A stretch of DNA of 51,800 nucleotides from Planctomycetota bacterium (GTDB taxonomy: Bacteria > Planctomycetota > Phycisphaerae > Phycisphaerales > SM1A02): positions 1 to 51,800 of the forward strand of contig JADFSH010000010.1 of assembly GCA_022560875.1 (NCBI GenBank). Direction: 5' to 3'. This document shows, piece after piece, positions 49,796-51,800 of the stretch. A program made the position numbers and the translations under genes. The notes below the pieces were generated by a model that worked only from the letters and a program-made list of their open reading frames with translations, had not been told where the DNA came from and did no database searches. Within the stretch, counting starts at the first letter, position 1, and each line of letters begins with the position of its first letter.

Positions 49796-51148
49796 TCATA
49801 GCACCGGCGGTGCTATTCGACCGATCGGAATGATTTCAGGCTCCTCCGGAGTCTCGTCGATGACCCATGTTTCCTGAGCCGCATCCACGATCGCCAACTT
49901 CGCCACAATGAGGAACCAGAGAAAAATTTCAGGGCTCAACAGGAAGCTCCCCTGCTTCATGGCGATCATCAACCAATAGAACCCGAATGCCAGAATGATG
50001 GTCACCGTCGCGCGCGATTGAGGATCGTGCTGATGCGTTCTCAGCAGTCCAACGCCATAGCGCCACGCGTAGTAGATGGTGCCGGTGAGCAGTAGCAGAC
50101 CTACCAACCCCTGCTCGCAAAGCATTTCGACAATCAGATTGTGAACGTAGACTTTTGATTCCAAGGCTTCAAATGCTGCCGTACCGAGCCCGAACAGCCA
50201 GCTCAGGGGATGGCTGAGATACTCGAAAAAGAGAATGGCGATAAAATCAAAACGAGTCTGAATGCTCGCAACCATGTCGACCGGTGCCCATCTTTCACGA
50301 TTCAGTTCCGAAACGAACAAGCTAAACGTAAACATGAAACCGATGATGAGAATCAGTACACCGAACGCGGTGGCGAAGAATTGGCGAACATCACGCACTG
50401 GCCGGGCAACTGGATAGAACAGAATGCAGGTGACGATGGCGGCGAGAACCTGCCCACGCGACCCGGTGCCGATAGCCAGCCCTAAACCACATACGAATGC
50501 TACCAATCGGATGATCTGGTCGAAGAAACGCCCCGGGTCAGGACGGAAGAACACTGACGCGATCGCGAGCATGCCACCAAGTGTGCCCAACGCCAGCACG
50601 CTGCCTGCGCCCTCCTTCCCAGCTTGCATGCCCAGGTCGATCGTGAAGCGTCCGGAGTAATAGGACGTGTTCGGATTCACGAGGATAAGAATTGTGATGA
50701 CAGACCCCATCCACAGGAGTAATCGGATGAGTCGGCGAAATTCATGGAGGTCGTAAAGCAAGAGCGGGAGGATTAGCAGCATTAGCACGTAGTAGGGCAG
50801 ACCAAACAACATATAGCTGGTGGCCATTTCGGGGCCTGGCGTGTGTAGAATGCCGACAGCCGCCTTGATGTAGATCAACCAGATCAGGACGCTCACCGGA
50901 TTGAGCATGCCGAGCGAAAGCCGGTGTCCGCGTATGAATCTGGACGCCAGGGCCACGACCGCCAGCACGCCGATCAGCAGGTTGAACAGTTTTGGATTAG
51001 CAGCGAACAGCGGCACATATGATGCGATCAACTGCTCCAACGGAAACATGACCATCAACAGCACGATTACCCAACGCGTGTCGTACAACACATAGAGCAC
51101 CCCAAGTACGACCGCTGCGGAAACCAGAATGCTCAGGATCGACATCAT
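49796..51148 (-). CDS. O-antigen polymerase/ligase-like membrane protein (Wzy/WaaL type)
   Basis: 450 residues with about 11-12 hydrophobic helices. Key features are an internal GTGSRGQVLAAIVTCILF segment (the G-x-G-S-R-G motif of O-antigen ligases/polymerases), a long periplasmic loop between helices with NRERWAPVDMVASIQTRFD, and a LGTAAFEALESKVYVHNLIVEMLCEQGLVGLLL stretch, given as about residues 335-367, which has the VHN and QG-GLLL pattern of this family. Wzy and WaaL are not reliably separated by sequence. It is translationally coupled to a 55-codon frame upstream (ATGA overlap at 51145-51148). Confidence 0.82.
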   Translation of the reverse strand: MMSILSILVSAAVVLGVLYVLYDTRWVIVLLMVMFPLEQLIASYVPLFAANPKLFNLLIGVLAVVALASRFIRGHRLSLGMLNPVSVLIWLIYIKAAVGILHTPGPEMATSYMLFGLPYYVLMLLILPLLLYDLHEFRRLIRLLLWMGSVITILILVNPNTSYYSGRFTIDLGMQAGKEGAGSVLALGTLGGMLAIASVFFRPDPGRFFDQIIRLVAFVCGLGLAIGTGSRGQVLAAIVTCILFYPVARPVRDVRQFFATAFGVLILIIGFMFTFSLFVSELNRERWAPVDMVASIQTRFDFIAILFFEYLSHPLSWLFGLGTAAFEALESKVYVHNLIVEMLCEQGLVGLLLLTGTIYYAWRYGVGLLRTHQHDPQSRATVTIILAFGFYWLMIAMKQGSFLLSPEIFLWFLIVAKLAIVDAAQETWVIDETPEEPEIIPIGRIAPPVL

Positions 51149-51312
51149 GGGATTTCAGTCCATCGGGAATTCGGTAACACAAGCGCCCGATAATCCGTCA
51201 CGTCGAACCGCTCACCGAATGACGGCACACGCTGAAACCGTCTTTCTGTGAGGCTCATAGGACCAAAAGAAGGCCCAACGACCTCGAAGACAACTGTAGT
51301 CCTATCGGCCAT
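51145..51312 (-). CDS. Possible 55-residue protein coupled to the polymerase gene
   Basis: A minus-strand frame from ATG 51312-51310 to TGA 51147-51145 encodes MADRTTVVFEVVGPSFGPMS, then LTERRFQRVPSFGERFD and ends WTEIP. The TGA overlaps the ATG of the polymerase gene (ATGA), a typical sign of translational coupling. An in-frame stop lies seven codons before the ATG. It has no signal peptide or membrane segment. It may be a real small protein or the tail of a decayed gene. Otherwise the 51149-51424 gap shows nothing. Confidence 0.4.
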   Translation of the reverse strand: MADRTTVVFEVVGPSFGPMSLTERRFQRVPSFGERFDVTDYRALVLPNSRWTEIP

Positions 51313-51424
51313 TTGGGCGCGACTATTTTGTCATGAAAATGGAGATTCGCGGCCTTCGCGGGGGTCTCGGTAGGAGCAATGTTGTTAAGTGCTAGAATCC
51401 ACGATCCGATATGATTGGCATCGC

Positions 51425-51652
51425 ATGAAATCCGCCCTCATGAACAGCGCCGAGTTGCCCTTGGAGTTGAAAGATAGCCAGATAGCAGCCCATTCACGTC
51501 AGAAACGCATCTGTGTTGCAATTGTGGACCGCTGTGTCCCGCTATACCGTGAAGCGCTCTATCGGTCGCTGACGAATACCGTTGGGCCGCGACTTCACGG
51601 CATTCCAACAGGATACCATGATACCCATGATCCGGATACACAAGACTTGTGA
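51425..51652 (+). pseudogene. Truncated glycosyltransferase N-terminus
   Basis: 75 codons from ATG 51425. After a polar leader it reads KRICVAIVDRCVPLYREALYRSL, quoted as about residues 29-50, the beginning of a GT-B glycosyltransferase (the strand and loop before the first helix, as in CVAIVDR-PLYREALYRSL). After LTNT the frame loses sense and stops at 51650-51652. The stop overlaps the GTG that opens the next glycosyltransferase. It looks like the front of one gene left behind when another replaced it. Confidence 0.55.
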
Positions 51653-51800
51653 TTCGAGTAGCGTATTGCCACAATGTCTGCATGCACTATCGCGTTCCAC
51701 TACTGGAGCGTGTCGCAGCATTTGATGACATCGAACTAGTCGGCCTGTTTGGACAGTCACATTGGCAAAGTAGTAAGTTTCGAACGTACACTGGCACGAC
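51649..51800 (+). CDS. Glycosyltransferase N-terminus, cut by window edge
   Basis: A plus-strand frame from GTG 51649 runs off the window with 50 codons: VIRVAYCHNVCMHYRVPLL and ERVAAFDDIELVGLFGQSHW. The strand RVAYC, the HYRVPLLERVAA helix and ELVGLFGQ strand are what one expects at the start of a GT-B glycosyltransferase. The GTG overlaps the preceding stop (GTGA). It belongs to the polysaccharide locus; the rest lies beyond the window. Confidence 0.7.
   Translation, partial: MIRVAYCHNVCMHYRVPLLERVAAFDDIELVGLFGQSHWQSSKFRTYTGT

Overview
The window is a bacterial chromosomal segment, most likely from the Planctomycetota and probably class Phycisphaerae. The clues are a DUF1559-like type IV prepilin with a C-terminal FLDGH motif, a VanZ protein ending in a CRKCGHDLRG-type zinc ribbon, small lipoproteins that match no family I know, a NusG with a long acidic N-terminal extension, and the mix of gene orders. 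The taxonomic call is inference. There is no rRNA, CRISPR array, transposase or integrase in view.

Layout. 1-2.1 kb (minus): end-truncated PP2C phosphatase, FliN/SpoA protein, pyrB. 2.3-6.7 kb (plus): lipoprotein, then nuoD-nuoE-(small ORF)-nuoF of respiratory complex I behind a recognisable sigma70-type promoter. 6.7-10.3 kb: an unusual accessory locus made of modules, each headed by a copy of the 3' end of nuoF. The modules hold a frameshifted lipoprotein, an intact paralogue, and an AT-rich three-gene operon of unknown function. 10.4-14.5 kb (plus): ybeY, a CorC/HlyC membrane protein, endonuclease IV, a TPR lipoprotein. 14.6-21.1 kb: pilT, acyl-CoA carboxylase beta subunit, small proteins, an SDR, and an XRE-Fic toxin-antitoxin pair with twin operators. 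21.2-29.6 kb: murJ-vanZ-parA (minus), recO (plus), M16 peptidase, methyltransferase, lpdA (minus). 29.7-30.4 kb: a decayed EAL-domain gene. 30.6-33.8 kb: metallophosphoesterase and yidC. 33.8-37.6 kb (minus): tRNA-Thr, tuf, rpmG, tRNA-Trp, secE, nusG, VOC protein, which is the classical translation/secretion/antitermination block but without rplK after nusG. 37.7-43 kb (minus): cysS, coaE, rho with a long leader, prepilin. 43-51.8 kb: a surface-polysaccharide locus (epimerase, wecB, wecC, flippase, glycosyltransferases, O-antigen polymerase/ligase) that runs off the window and contains broken genes.

The best candidate for something undescribed is the nuoF-tail locus. Four in-frame copies of the nuoF terminus (the native one plus three partial ones, all in the same orientation) separate successive cargo modules. 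The three AT-rich genes between copies 3 and 4 overlap or abut tightly and are unlike their surroundings. No recombinase is present, so serial unequal crossing-over or acquisition by homologous recombination at the nuoF end is the simplest reading. What the cargo does is unknown.

All calls come from reading the sequence and from knowledge of protein families. No database search was run.
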